Origin: Tulasnella sp. 424
Lineage: Eukaryota; Basidiomycota; Agaricomycetes; Cantharellales; Tulasnellaceae
Reading direction: 5' to 3'
Length of the DNA stretch: 62,017 nt
NCBI GenBank assembly: GCA_019633425.1
Contig: WSUB01000194.1
Coordinates: forward strand, 9,619-71,635
Shown here in pieces: positions 12,416-24,821 of the stretch (the stretch's first letter is position 1; the number at the start of each line of letters is the position of its first letter). Position numbers and translations under genes: made by a program. A model generated the notes under the pieces. That model searched no databases. It had not been told where the DNA came from and saw nothing but the letters and a program-made list of their open reading frames with translations.

Positions 12416-12575
12416 GTCGTTTATACTATGGGAGGAGGTGGGCAAGACGATTACTGCACGAGATGAAGGCCTATAAAGCTTCCGATCGGGCGGATTCCTT
12501 TGTCAGCTAATCCGATCGGATGGATACTGATTCCCTCCCTTACGGTTTCGCTGAATCCACCACCGCAGCCGCCGT

Positions 12576-12591
12576 CCCCCCCCCCCCCCCC
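12576..12591 (+). repeat. Poly-C run (16 C)
   Basis: Homopolymer upstream of kinase copy 2, absent from the equivalent position of the other copies. Its length is likely to be unreliable in assembled data. Confidence 0.8.
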
Positions 12592-12672
12592 TATTCATTC
12601 GTCTGTTCCTTCTCAGCAAAACTTATATCTTACTGTCGAGTCATACAGCTACTCGATATCGCTCGGCATTCA

Positions 12673-15353
12673 ATGCAAGAACCCGGGAAGTACGATGCCA
12701 ACCCTGCTCAGTCACCCTGCTCCGATGATGGAGGTACCCACAATCAATTTCAGTTAAACCCCAAATTAGTGTGTGATGTGGAGTTTGAAAGAGGTTCTAC
12801 TGACCCGCCGAGATGATTTCCTCGTAGCGGGATAAGCTCGAGAAGCTTGCGGCATGGCGAATCCATCATTCGCTGATCGAAATACCGAGAGAAACCAAGG
12901 AGTTTCGTGGAGGATATGCAACGGTGTCACGAGCGTATTTGACTTCTACTTTGGATTTCCAAGGAAGCGTGAGTGAACTCGAACATACCGCACTCGGACG
13001 TCCGGACCTCAGATGGTCGAACCCCAAGTTCGACAGCCCGAGCGATATCCAAGACCAAGTGCCGGAGGGCAGTACACAAGACAAAGCCGAACGTCAAGGA
13101 GGTCACTTAGAGGATGGTGGCGATCTTCATATGAAAACGGAGGGCAAAGAACCAGTGACAAGAAATGCGAAGCCGAAGTCCGGGAGTCAAGCTCCCCAGC
13201 GTAAGGTCTGCTATACAGTCAGCTTGTTAGGTTCATCGAGGCCAATCGTTGAACGGGTCTTCAACTCCAATAGATTGTAGCTGTCAAGAAACTGAAGGTA
13301 GAAAATGATGCGAACCTAGAACGCATCTTGGGGGTAAGAATGTTCCGTCGTTATCTTGGAACTCGAGCAAAGCACGGTACCGACCTCTCTTATTAGCTGG
13401 CACTCAGGGAATCAGAATTCTTGCTCGGGCTTTCCCATTCAAACGTCATTGAGCTCGAAGGATTTGTCGAAGACACGTCCAAGCGCCTAATCTGGCTGGT
13501 CTTCCCATGGGAAGAAAATGGAAATTTGAGCGACTTTCTTGCCTCGGGTACCTGGGAAATCCCTGAGCGAATCTCGCTAGTAAGAACGAACTACTTCTTA
13601 CCGAACCACTTCTGAGAAATTGTACAACAGATTTACGATGTTGCGAGAGGGGTAGAATATCTTCATAGTCAAAAGCCACCCATATATCACGGCGACCTAA
13701 AATCGGTAAGTAGCATTGTCGCGTCGAAAATAAGCTTGAGAATGCCCTGAAATCCGAACCTCTGCAGCTCAACATCTTAGTCAATTCAGAATATCACGCG
13801 GTGCTTACAGACTTCGGCTCTGCCCGTCGTCTAACAAATGAAGATGTCAGCAGTCACAGCGCGGAGAATGACAGCAGACCGCGACTCGGACCGCACCCTA
13901 CCCCCAGCGAAGAACCCGTTCCACCTCAACTGGTATTTTGTGCCTCTACCAACACACTAACCCTCACCAGCGACAAGTATACCCTTCGCTGGGCTGCTCC
14001 AGAGCTGCTGAGGGACGAGAAACCTAGCCTTGCATGTGATATTTGGGCATTGGGATGGATAGCATACGAGGTAAGGCTAAACTCCAGCACCGTGAACTAT
14101 AAAGGCTCACAAACTCACCACAAAAGATCATGACCAACACAATTCCGTTTCACGATGTCAACAAAGACACTGCTGTTGTACTGCGTGTTATTCAAGGGGA
14201 CCTCCCATCCCTCACCGCCCATGCCCGCATGACATTGATCCAAGCGCTATGCTCCCTCATGGGCCAGTGTTGGAGCCTGATTCCCGAAGAACGACCGACG
14301 GCACATGGTTGCCGAAAGTCAATTTCTTGGATGGTGAGTGGTGCAGTTCGAAGATGCTACAACGTTCCGGGCGATTGACCTGTTATACTTGACGATGCCG
14401 GTAATCGTGCCAGCACCGACCGACGCTATGAATACAGAGGCTTCCCAGGCTCGACGTTCTCAGCTTCTCTGGAGACTTGGACTGATGTACGGTGGGCAAG
14501 GGGACTATGTCAACGCGGCCGAGTGCTTCACAAAAGCTTTGAGCATCTGCCCAACTAACGGCTCCGGCAAAGTAAGAGCCGATGCTTTGTACCATCTCGC
14601 CGAGGTCCATCGAATTCGAGCCCAGGATATCGATGCCATCGCCCGCTACTCAGAATCCCTTCAAATACGTACTGAAATCGGCGACAGAAAAGGGGAAGCC
14701 GACTGTCTGTGGAGTCTCGCCGAGGTCCATCGACACCGGAACGAGGATAGTGAAACCATCAAGTGCTACTCCGAGTCCCTCAAAATATGTGCCGACATCG
14801 ACCACAAACAAGGGAAAGCTGACGCTCTGTGGGGTCTTGCTGAGGTCCATCGGCTTCAAGGCGACTACACTGAGGCCGTCACATTTTTCTCCGAAGCCCT
14901 TCAAATTCGAGCCAAAATTGGCGACAGACAAGGGGAAGCGGACTCGTTGTGGGGTATAGGCGAGGTTCATCGAATTCGGGACGAGGACGATGATGCCATC
15001 AAGTTCTTCTCCGAATCCCTCAAAATAAGCACCGACATTGGCTACAAACAAGGGAAAGCTACCGCCCTGTGGGGTCTTGCTGCAGTCCACCATGATCAAG
15101 GCGACTACGGCGCAGCCACCAGGTTCTTCTCCGAGACGCTCCAAATTCGTACCGATGTCGGCGACAGACGCGGAGGGCCGACACGTTGTTATCCCTTGCT
15201 CAAACACATGAAAAGCAAGGTCACCATAGTGACGCAATATCCCTCTACATGGAGGCTTCGGACACCTTTGGAGAAATTGGAGATTCCGTGGCAGCAGCTA
15301 ATGCATTAAGGCAGGCTGCTGATATCCGCAAAAGGCTCGAAGAGGCCGCGTGA
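12673..15353 (+). pseudogene. Protein kinase-TPR fusion, copy 2, disabled
   Basis: Same eight-exon plan as copy 1, with kinase motifs preserved (YHGDLKS, LTDFGSARRL, WAAPELL). Two lesions break it. The acceptor joining the kinase to the TPR exon reads TG instead of AG (14396-14397, GACGATG where the other five copies have GATGAAG), and no in-frame AG substitute is nearby; an unspliced transcript stops at about 14378. In the sixth TPR one base is missing at about 15172-15176 (CGCGGAGGGCC versus CGCGGAAGGGCC), shifting the frame to a stop at 15309; the original frame would end at 15353. The linker has an in-frame 6-base insertion. A kinase-only product truncated after the C-lobe remains possible. 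Confidence 0.75.
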
Positions 15354-17546
15354 TGGCTTGACAGACAGACTCGACGTTAAAATAATATCCTTTGCGTGTG
15401 CTGGAGTAAAATCAATGTTTTGTCTTTTATGTATGAATTTCTGTTCCGTGTAGCTCGTTCCACTGTCGGGCCATCGTGTAGTACTATTGGCTGGTGGGAT
15501 ACGATATCGCTGGCGCCTCGTACCCGTTACATCTCATCCCCCCACAGCTTTGGGATGCTGTGCTAATAAGTAGCTAGGTCAGAGGTTGGAGGCGGAATTA
15601 CTATGGCTAAGTAATTGTATCTTGGGCTCTAAAAAATTCCCTTGTAGGTAGTGAAAATGTCGAGGCGGGCTCAGTCCCAGGCATCGACTGTCAGCGAAGG
15701 ATAGCCCATTGGACGTCGATGCAGCGAAGAAAGTACGACCACATATCGAGACTAGGCTTCTCTGGTTAGTCGTCCATTACCACTACGACCTGGTTGCACA
15801 AGCCCGACATGGTCACGACACACACTGTCCATACCCAATCTCACCCGGATTGGGTAGGTCCAACTGGCGACGCGATGTGGCAAGAATCAGGGCCACCCTT
15901 GCCAAAGTACATCCAGAACAGCCGCAAACTTGTTTCCCGGATAGTGCAAAGACAAACTTCCATTTTCGACGTCGACCTACGTCGTCCGCTGAAAGCGTGT
16001 GTCAGGTGAGCGAGAAAGTCCTGTTTTTCTCTCCTCTATTGGTCGTACCAAGCTGAATCTTTGCCCATTCTCGAGCCTCAGTGGGGTCCAAGGAAACCTG
16101 TTTAGATATTTCAGCCTCGCTTCTCGTTTAGCACGACAAAGTACCCTAGAATATAAATTTCATCGGGATAGTTGAGGGTGTGCTGCCAGTCGCTAGCTTC
16201 CACGAGTGCACGTATGTACGTCCCGAGGACCAAGGAATTCCTCTGTTTTCTGTTCCACTTTGCGCACAACTCTAAGGGAAATTCGATACCGCTATACCGA
16301 TGTGAATTGAATCGAAACTAATGCCGTCCTCTCTCCACGCAGCTTAACCTTGGGTGGTATCAACGGAAAGTAGCAGGTGACAAATCCCGGAACCAAATCA
16401 GGGTGGCAGCTGCAAGCCCGTGATCTCCAGAAAAGAGGTTTCCTAATTCGCTGGGGTTGCGCTTTCGAGCTCCTTAGAAAGGGGGTTTTCGGTCGAACGG
16501 TCTGACCATGCGCGGCGCCATTAGCACGAGACCAGAAACGGTAGTGTGCCTTGAGGTTTCAATTGCAACAGTAGACCTGATTTTCTTTTGAGCGCCTTTG
16601 ATGGTATCCGGCGACACCATTCATTGAAAATTGCCCGGGACACAGAGATGAACTATAATGCAGTTCAGAGCATGCTGGCACACGGAAACGACCTCAGTAT
16701 AGATTGAGGTCCCACTTGCACGGGTTATGTGCTAGATATGCTAGCAGGCTAATTAATTCCCAAATAGGAGGACATTTCAAAGGTGAAACTTGAGTGTTAT
16801 GGCATAACCCGTGCGACAGGGTACATACAACAGGATGAGCCTAAGGCCGATTTTCTGGCCTAGTTTGGTCGATTGGATGGAGGCAAATTTAAATAGAGGG
16901 CTTGGATCCGGAGCTCGCATCTTCAAGCCATAGGTTGATTCGGCACAGGCAGTGCGCCTTATATACACAAAAGGGAGTACCGAAGACCATACTCACAAAC
17001 TAAGACCTGTAAATAGCCGAGATATTTCAGAGATGGAGTGGGGTCAGCAAGGTGTGTGCATCCTAAGCTCGATTCCGGGCCAAGAATGTTGAAATTGGAT
17101 CGGCTGGAGAACGTTGCCATGCACACGTTTGCTGGCGCTATCATAATTCTGAGAGACGTCGCTAACCTGACATAAGTAACCTGGGGTGAGGAGACCTGCA
17201 GGCCTGGTAAGAAAAAGTGGACAGACCTTGAAACGGAGTGATGCGGATGTCTGGGCTGGATCCAAGGCACGCCTGTCGGGGTCCATGCCGAGAGCACTCT
17301 TGACTGAGCTCTCACCTTAAGTTCATCCGCCCTTCTCTCCACTTTCTGCTCCTCTTGCCCTCCCTTCAACACATACCTGACGCCTAACGACCGCACGAAC
17401 ATCGAATTTTGGGATGCCGTCGAAGGAGCTAAGATTAGCTGGTCGATATCAACCAGTTATTATTGCAATTTGAAGCGGGTTGTCCTCTGTCCGCCTAGTC
17501 TTCACCCGACCGAGCAAGAGAGGCATCAAGGAGCCTCCTTCTGCCT
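15354..17546 (+). repeat. Post-kinase spacer and receptor upstream region, copy 2
   Basis: About 2.2 kb shared with the regions before the other receptor copies. The last 250 bases (from about 17290) hold a pyrimidine-rich leader (CTTCTCTCCACTTTC, CTCCTCTTGCCCTCCC) directly before the receptor ATG, so they are probably promoter and 5' leader. An open frame at 15709-16056 is not conserved in the sister spacers and is not called. Confidence 0.55.
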
Positions 17547-18203
17547 ATGGCGTCCCCTGAAGAAAATACGGATTGTGTAGTTTATTCGAACACTTCAGAT
17601 ATGGTTGGTTTGGCTGTGGGTATTTGAGCTCTTGTGGTCGCGTGCCTTCGCATTCGCCCATATGGGCCAGCTTCTTTCTTGATCTCACTCTGCTAATCCC
17701 TTTTTTCCCCCTTCTCTAACTGTTATCAAAGAGTCGAGCGTTATTTCCACGATCTTGGTGCTGATTTTTGCAGGATTCGTCATCGTAAGCAACTTCTTGC
17801 TGAACATTCCTAGTTCCGGTCTAAACAGTAGTGAATTTGCCAGTCTCCTTTGGGTACAGGGAAATGTCATCAAAACCCGGCGCCGTCCGGCTCCCAATGG
17901 TCCTATACCTCTCATCCGAACACACGTCTATGGATATATGCTCTCACACATGTTCGCCGACCTCCTACAAGGTCTCGGAGCAGTAATAAGCTCAAAATGG
18001 GCGGCGGAGCGTAAGGTGACCTGTTCTGCTTACTGTGCAGCATGAGGCAAGCTTTCTTATACTCTCCCAGGATATATTATTACTTATTCTGACGCTTGAG
18101 GCTATCTTAGGTGCCATCCAGCGACTGGGCGAAACCGGAGTTGCAATGTCGACGCTGGTTATCGTGCCAAGAGGAGAGGAGGAACACCATATTTCGGTCC
18201 AAC
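17547..18203 (+). pseudogene. Receptor 5' fragment, copy 2
   Basis: Starts like the intact receptor (MASPEENTDCVV). It keeps the first transmembrane exon (ISTILVLIFAGFVIV) and the second-helix exon (GYMLSHMFADLLQGLGAV). The first intron acceptor is altered (TCAAAG where the intact copy has TAATAG then TTTATC), and the third-helix exon breaks off after AMSTLVI, before the sequence joins GT31 at TCCAAC 18198-18203. It lacks the fourth to seventh helices and cannot be a complete receptor. Confidence 0.75.
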
Positions 18204-19497
18204 GAAGATGCCACCCGCACTGAGGTTTCCCCTAGCACGTGGATCGCCCTCCCAAAGTCAACTTTTACTCCCTAGAGTCGGTAGCTTCCTTGCTTCAGCG
18301 CCAACATCGACAGCAAACTCGCCGTATCCATTTAGACCCACGTCCACATCGGGAGACTTTCCTCCCGTCTCATTCTCGGCGCTGTGCGAAGGGGAAAATG
18401 GTGATCACGGATGACGGACACGCGTACCATCTCGAAAATGGAAGCGGATCCTTCACCGGATCGTCAAGACACCCTCTTGTCCCGACGCAGCCGCTTACTA
18501 TTGGTAGTCCCGTCTGACTGCATACCTCATGGTTTTTGAGCTAACCAGCCACAAAACCCTCTCCAACTTTTAGCTCCTAGCTCTCCTCCTGTTAACAACG
18601 CTAGCACTCATCACTCTTTCACTCATTTACATCCTCGATCCCGACAAGTGGACGCTCCCGTATTGCTCGCATGCATCCGCCTCCACTTTACCCCCTGCCG
18701 AATTTGAACGACTCCCACCAACGAGCATTTTCCTTGGCGTATTCAGCATGGAAGCGGCGGTTGAGCGCCGGATGCTCGTTCGCACATCCCGGGCAAGCCA
18801 TGTTCGTAGTCGCGGTATGGACGGCGCTACGGACAGAACCGTCGTCCACTTCATTCTCGGTCGACCACGACCAGAATGGGAGGGGCGAGTGGCTTGGGAG
18901 ATGCGAGGTTTGTTGCACCCTGTCGTGGACTAAAGCGGGCGCTCCACCCTAGTATACAACGACATCACATCATTCTTCCCGTCTCAGAAAACATGAACAA
19001 TGGCAACGCATGCATACTTTACACGGGAACATCAACATGCTTTGGTTCCACTTCCAAACACGAACGACAACTCCGCGCCAGAACCTCAACTTCCTTCAGT
19101 GGCCGCGGACGGCACCCCTGCGATTCCTCAACGGAAAGGACCTGTTCCTCCCATTCTCGCTCCAGATGATTCTCGGCCTCAAAATCGCGCCCGGTTCGCG
19201 TAGATGGCCAGCCACCGTCGGCTGACGAAGCGCAAGTCGCTTAGGAAGAGAGCACTAGAGCCGGAACAATGGGTTGCACCCGATTATGTTATCAAACCAG
19301 ACGACGACTCTTTCGTCATGCTTGCGGAGTTGGAAGGACGATTGCGAGTTGAATGGGCGGACGCTTTAGCCGACAGTATGGTGAAGCATGGTAAGGTTAT
19401 GGATCCTAGGCTCACGGATGTAAGCCCATTACATAGCTCCGGCGCGAGCTTGTTTGTTTCCCCCCTCCTCTCCCTTCCCTTCCCCCTAGGTTACTAA
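18198..19497 (+). pseudogene. GT31 fragment, copy 2
   Basis: Begins mid-exon 1 at the microhomology joint, so it has no start codon of its own. The frame is disturbed at once (ACCCGCACTGAG for ACACACGGCCTGGGG). The membrane-span exon (about 18570) and the catalytic opening (MEAAVERRMLVRTSRASHV) survive, most of the Ser/Thr/Pro insert is deleted, and the acid motif is kept as KPDDDSFVML. Coding homology stops at about 19410 and the sequence jumps into the 3' pyrimidine tract: the whole last exon is missing. Confidence 0.75.
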
Positions 19498-20277
19498 TCT
19501 TTTTTCGTTTGGAGGACGTTGGTGTCGAAATACTGTTTTTATTTCACCTTTCATTTTTTCATTTTTTTTGAAATAAGAAACGGAAGTTACGGTTTTCAAG
19601 TGCTCCGGTCGGATTTGCGACTGGGTTAGTGCGGTTGTGTGCGTGACCAGTAAATGAACCTAGGATTAAATTTATAAAGCAATTCAGGCTGTGGAAGCGA
19701 TACGATTTGATCGAGAGACTGGTAGGCAGCGTTAACTACGCGAGCAAGTAGTATATATATGGAAGACTGCGCTGCGAGAATTCAACAATCCCGAGTTTTC
19801 TCTAGAAAGGCTTACATGACCGTCCCAGCACCAAAAGGCTCTGGCCAAGTAATCCGAATGGAATATGTATATACGTGGCTAGCCAGTTAGTGATAAACGC
19901 ACATGAGGAAATTATTGACGATCTGAGCTAGGGTTTCCAGATTAGGCTGGCTCGCCCGTCCAGTCTCAGACTCGCCCATAGAAGACGTAAGGCGCGGGAA
20001 TAAATGCATCGTCTATACTACGGGAGGAGGTGGGCAAGACCATCCTTTGCAAGAGATGAAAAGTCTGAAGCTTCCGATCGAGCTTCTATCGATCCCTTTG
20101 TCAGCCAATCCGATCGGAAGGATATTGCATCGCCGAGTCCGTCCTCTATCGTCTCGCGCTAATCCACCACTGCAGCCGCCCGCCCACAAGCCATCTATTC
20201 GCCAATCTCTTCTCAGCAAAACTCGTGTCTAACTAGCGACCCATACAGTTACTTGACATCTTTGCGCTCAATATTCA

Positions 20278-22980
20278 ATGCAAGAACCTGGAAAGTACGA
20301 TGTCAACCATGCTCAGTCATCCTGCTCCGATGATGAAGGCACCCACGGCCAATTCCAGTTGAATGCCAGATCAGTGCGTGCTGCCACGTTTGAGGAGAGG
20401 TCTTATTAACCCGCCGAAATGTTTTCCTCGTAGCGGGATACGCTCGAGAAGCTTGCGGCATGGCGAATCCATCAGTCGTTGATCGACATACCAACAGAAA
20501 CCAAGGAGTTTCGTGGAGGATATGCAACAGTTTCACGAGCGTATTTGGCTTCCAAGTCGGACGTTCAAGGCAGCGTGAGTGACCTGGAACATACCACACT
20601 CGGACGTCCAGACCTCAGATGGTCGAACCCCTAGTTCGACAGCCCGAGCGATATCCAAGTGCCCGAAGGCAAGACACAAGACAAGACCGAATGCCAAGCC
20701 ATTCATTTAGAGGATGGTTATGATGTCCATATAAAAGAGAAGAGCAAAGCAGTAGAGACAAGAAACGCGAAGCTGAGGTCCGGGAGTCAAACTCCCCAGC
20801 GTAAGGTCAGCTGCACAGTCAACTTACTGGGTTCACCAGGGCGGATTGCTGAACGGGTCTTCGATTCCAATAGGTTGTAGCCGTAAAGAGACTGAAGGTA
20901 GAAAATGGTGCGGACCTAGAACACGTATTGGGGGTAAGAATGTTTCACCGTTATCTTAGGCCTCATTCAAAGCACCGACCTCCGTTATTAGCTGGCGCTC
21001 AGGGAATCGGAATTCCTGCTCGGGCTTTCCCATTCGAACGTTATTAAATTCGAAGGATTTGTCGAAGACGCGTCCAAGCGCCTAATCTGGCTGGTCTTCC
21101 CATGGGCAAAAAATGGAAATTTGAGCGACTTTCTTGCCTCGGGGAAGTGGGAAATTCCTGAGCGAATCTCACTAGTAAGACCAAACTACTTGCTCACCGA
21201 GCCAACTCTGAGACATTGTACAACAGATTTCCGATGTGGCGGAGGGGGTAGAATATCTTCATAGTCAAAAGCCACCCATATATCACGGCGACCTAAAATC
21301 GGTAAGTAGCGATACCGCGTCGAAAATAAGCTTAGGAATGCCCTGAAATCCGAACCTCTGCAGCTCAACATCTTAGTCAATTCAGAATATCACGCGGTAA
21401 TTACAGACTTCGGCTCTGCCCGTCGTCTCACAAAGGAAGATGCCAGCAATCAGACAACGGAGAATGACGGCAGACCGCGACTAGGACCAGACCCTACCCC
21501 CATCGAAGAAACCGTTCCATCTCAACTAGTATTTTGTGCCTCTACCAACACATTAACCCTCACCTGCGACAAGTATACCCTTCGTTGGGCTGCTCCAGAG
21601 CTGCTGAGGGATGAGACACCTAGTCTTGCATGCGACATTTGGGCATTGGGATGGATAGCATACGAGGTACGGCTAAACCTGATCACCGTGAACCACAAAG
21701 GCTCACAAACTCGCCACAAAAAGATTATGACCAACACAATTCCGTTTCACGATGTCAACAAAGACACCGCTGTCGTACTGCGTGTCATTCAAGGGGACCT
21801 CCCGTCCATCACCACCCATGCCCGCATGTCATTGATCCAAGCGCTATGTTCCCTCATGGACCAGTGTTGGAGCCTGAATCCCGACAAACGGCCGACAGCA
21901 CATGGTTACCAAAAGTCAATTTCTTGGATGGTGAGTGGTGCGGTTCAAAGGTGCTACATCGTTCCGTGAAATTGACCCGTCACGTACTTGATGAAGCCGA
22001 TGATCGTGCCAGCACCGACCCACGCTATGGATACCGAGGCATCCCAAGCTCGACATTCTCGACTTTTCCGGACACTTGGAGTGATGTATAAACAGCAAAA
22101 CGACTATGTGAACGCGGAAGACTGCTTCACCAAAGCATTGAGTATCTGCCCACCTAATAACCACGGCAAAGTAAGAGCAGATGCTCTGGTGGAGCTCGCC
22201 GAGATCCATCGACTTCGAGACCAGTACATCGATGCCATCGCGCGCTACTCCGAATCCCTTCAAATATGTACTGAAATCGGCGACAGAAAAGGGGAAGCCG
22301 GCTGTCTTAGTCGTCTCGCCGAGGTCCATCGACTTCGGAACAAGGATAGTGAAGCCATCAAGTTCTACTCCAAATCCCTCAAAATATTTACCGACATTGG
22401 CGACAAGCCAGGGAAGGCCGACGCTCTGTGGGGTCTTGCTGAGGTCCATCGGCTTCAAGGCGACTACGCTGAGGCCGTCAAATTCTCCGCCGAAGCCCTT
22501 CAGATACGTACTGAAATTGGCGACAGACAAGGGGAAGCCGCCTCTTTGTGGAGTATCGCCGAGGTCCATCGACTTCGGAACGAGGACAGTGATGCTATCA
22601 AGTTCTTCTCCGAATCCCTAAAACTATGTACCGACATTGGTGACAAACAAGGGAAAGCTGACGCCCTGTGGGGTCTCGCGATGGTCCACCAGGATCAAGG
22701 CGACTACGGTGCAGCCACCGGATTCTACTCCGAGTCCCTTCAAATATCTACCGATATCGGCGACAGACTGGGGAGGGCGGAAGCGCTGTCATCCCTTGCT
22801 CGAATGCATAACGAGCAGGGCCACCATCATGACGCAATATCCCTCTATATGAAGGCTTCGAACGCCTTTGGAGGAATTGGAGATTCCGTGGAGGCAGCTG
22901 GTGCATTAAGACAGGCTGCTAATATCCACAAAAGGCTCGAAAAGGCCACACGATCGCTTCATAAGCGGACTCGACGTTAA
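20278..22980 (+). CDS. Protein kinase-TPR fusion, copy 3 (7 TPRs), one stop in the linker
   Basis: Same exon plan as copy 1; the last exon runs 21997-22980 and ends in a basic tail (LHKRTRR). Kinase motifs are intact (VAVKRLK, YHGDLKS, ITDFGSARRL, WAAPELL) and all introns have GT/AG ends. The only lesion is TAG at 20632-20634 in the linker between glycine loop and catalytic Lys, where sister copies have AAG. If the linker is exonic this copy is dead; if the whole 289-nt stretch from GTGAGT to AATAG is spliced out, the protein is complete with normal kinase spacing. About 760 aa if the linker is counted. Status is therefore open. Confidence 0.7.
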
Positions 22981-24053
22981 ATTCTGTCCTTGCTGGTGCT
23001 AGGGTAAAATCAATGTTTTGTTCTTTATGTATGAATTTTTGTTCTGTGTAGTTCATTCCGCCCTCTAGCCATCGTGTGTTACTATTAGCTGGTGGGATAC
23101 AATATCGCTGGCACCTCGTATACATTACATCACGTCCCCCCACAGCTTCGGGATGCGGTACTAATAAGTAGCAGGGTCAGAGGTTGGAGGCGGAACTGCC
23201 ATGGCTAAGTAATTTTGTGTCTTGGGCTCAAGGAAATTCCCTTGTGGGTAGTGAAAATGTCGAGGCGATTTTAGGCCAGGCATCGACTTAGCTCATGTCC
23301 GATGACGCGGCGGCCATCGAGACTAGACTTCTCTACTTAGTCGTGGATTAGTACTACGACCTGCTTGCCCAATCCCGATATGGTCACCACACACATTGTC
23401 CAGATCCAATCTCACCTGGAGTGGGTGGGTCCAACTGGTGATGCGATATGGCAAGAATCGTGGAGCAGGGCCTCCTAATTGCTAGCTGAGTCTTTGCCCA
23501 TCGTCGAGCCTCAGCGAGGTCCAAAGGGAAAGATATTTAAATATTCAAGCCTCGCCTCTCGTTTAGCACGACGAAGTACACTAGCATCCTGAGCTCGGTT
23601 CCGGGTCAAGGACTTTGAAGACTGGATTGGCCGGACAACGTTACCATGTATGTACACGTTTGCTAGCGCCATTCTAATTCTGAGAGACGTCGTTACCCTG
23701 ATATCCGTAACCTGGGTGAGGAGACCTGGTACCTCGGAACGGAGTGATGCGGATGTATGGGCTGGATCCAAGGCACGCCTGTCGGGGTCATGCCGAGAGC
23801 ACTCTTGACTGAGCTCTCACCTTCATCCGCCCTTCTCTCCACTTTCTGCTCCTCTTTCTCCTCTTGCCCTCCCTTCAACACATACCTGACGCCTAACGAC
23901 CGCACGAACAGCGACTTTTGGAGGAGGATATTATCGAAGAAGACAAGATTAGCCGGCAGCACTCAGCCAGTTATTATTGCAATTTGAACGGGGTTGTCCT
24001 CTATCCACCTGTGGCCTTGAGCAAGAGAGGCATCAAGGAGCCTCCTTCCGGTT
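22981..24053 (+). repeat. Post-kinase spacer and receptor upstream region, copy 3 (deleted form)
   Basis: Shares its first 600 bases with the other spacers, then jumps at about 23578-23584 from the CGACGAAGTAC segment to the receptor-proximal segment (GCATCCTGAGCTCGG). About 1 kb present in the other spacers is missing. No gene is seen. Confidence 0.6.
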
Positions 24054-24821
24054 ATGGCGTGACCGGAAGAAAATACAGATTGCGTGGTTCATTTGAACAC
24101 TTCAGCCATCGTTGGTTTGACTGTAGGTATTTGAGCCTCTTAAGCTTGTGGTCGCGTGCCTTCGCATTCGCCCATATGGGTATTAGGTTTCCTTCTTGAT
24201 CTCACCCCACTAATCACTTTTCTCTCTCCTCGAACAGTTTATCACAGAGCCGGGCGTCATTTCCACGGTCGCAGTCCTGATTCTTGCAGGGCTTGTCCTC
24301 GCTTGCCAACCGTCCCCAATTCTGCCGATCTAAACAACAATGAAGTTACCGACCTCCTTTGGACGTAGCGAAATGTCATCGAGAACCGGCGACATCCCGG
24401 TCCAAATGGCCCTCTACCTCTCATACGAACACACCTCGATGGACATATGCTCTCCCTCATGTTCGCTGACCTTCTGCAAGGTCTCGGAGCAGTAACGAAC
24501 GCAAGATGGGCGGGGAAAGGTGACCTATTCTGCTTACTGTGCAGCATAAGGTAAGCTCTCTTATACTCTCCCAGGATATGTTGTCGTTTATTCTGACGCG
24601 CTTGAGGTTTGCCATCCAGCAACTGGGCGAAACTGAGGTTGCAATGTCGAGCCGCTTATCACACTCCGCACATTCGCCAGTCTTCTTCAGTTGGAAATCA
24701 TCTCGCTATCCGTGACTATGGATGGTAGTCGTCGCCTGCATCTTTTGCTCTTCGTCATTATCGGCAATGTGGTGCATAAAGGTGCCGAGAGGAGAGGAGG
24801 GACACCATATTTCGGTCCAAC
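24054..24821 (+). pseudogene. Receptor 5' fragment, copy 3
   Basis: The start exon is dead: ATG GCG is followed directly by TGA. Second- and third-helix pieces are recognisable, but the third helix is scrambled (MSSRLSHSAHSPVFFSW in place of STLVITLHTFATVFFRW), a change shared with copy 4. At the third intron this copy has a GT donor (AAG/GTAAGC, about 24550) where the intact receptor has GC. It ends at the GT31 joint, TCCAAC 24816-24821. Confidence 0.75.

Noticed and set aside
15709..16056. 115-codon open frame in spacer 2
   Set aside because: The same segment in the other spacers is closed in this frame and indels are not in multiples of three.
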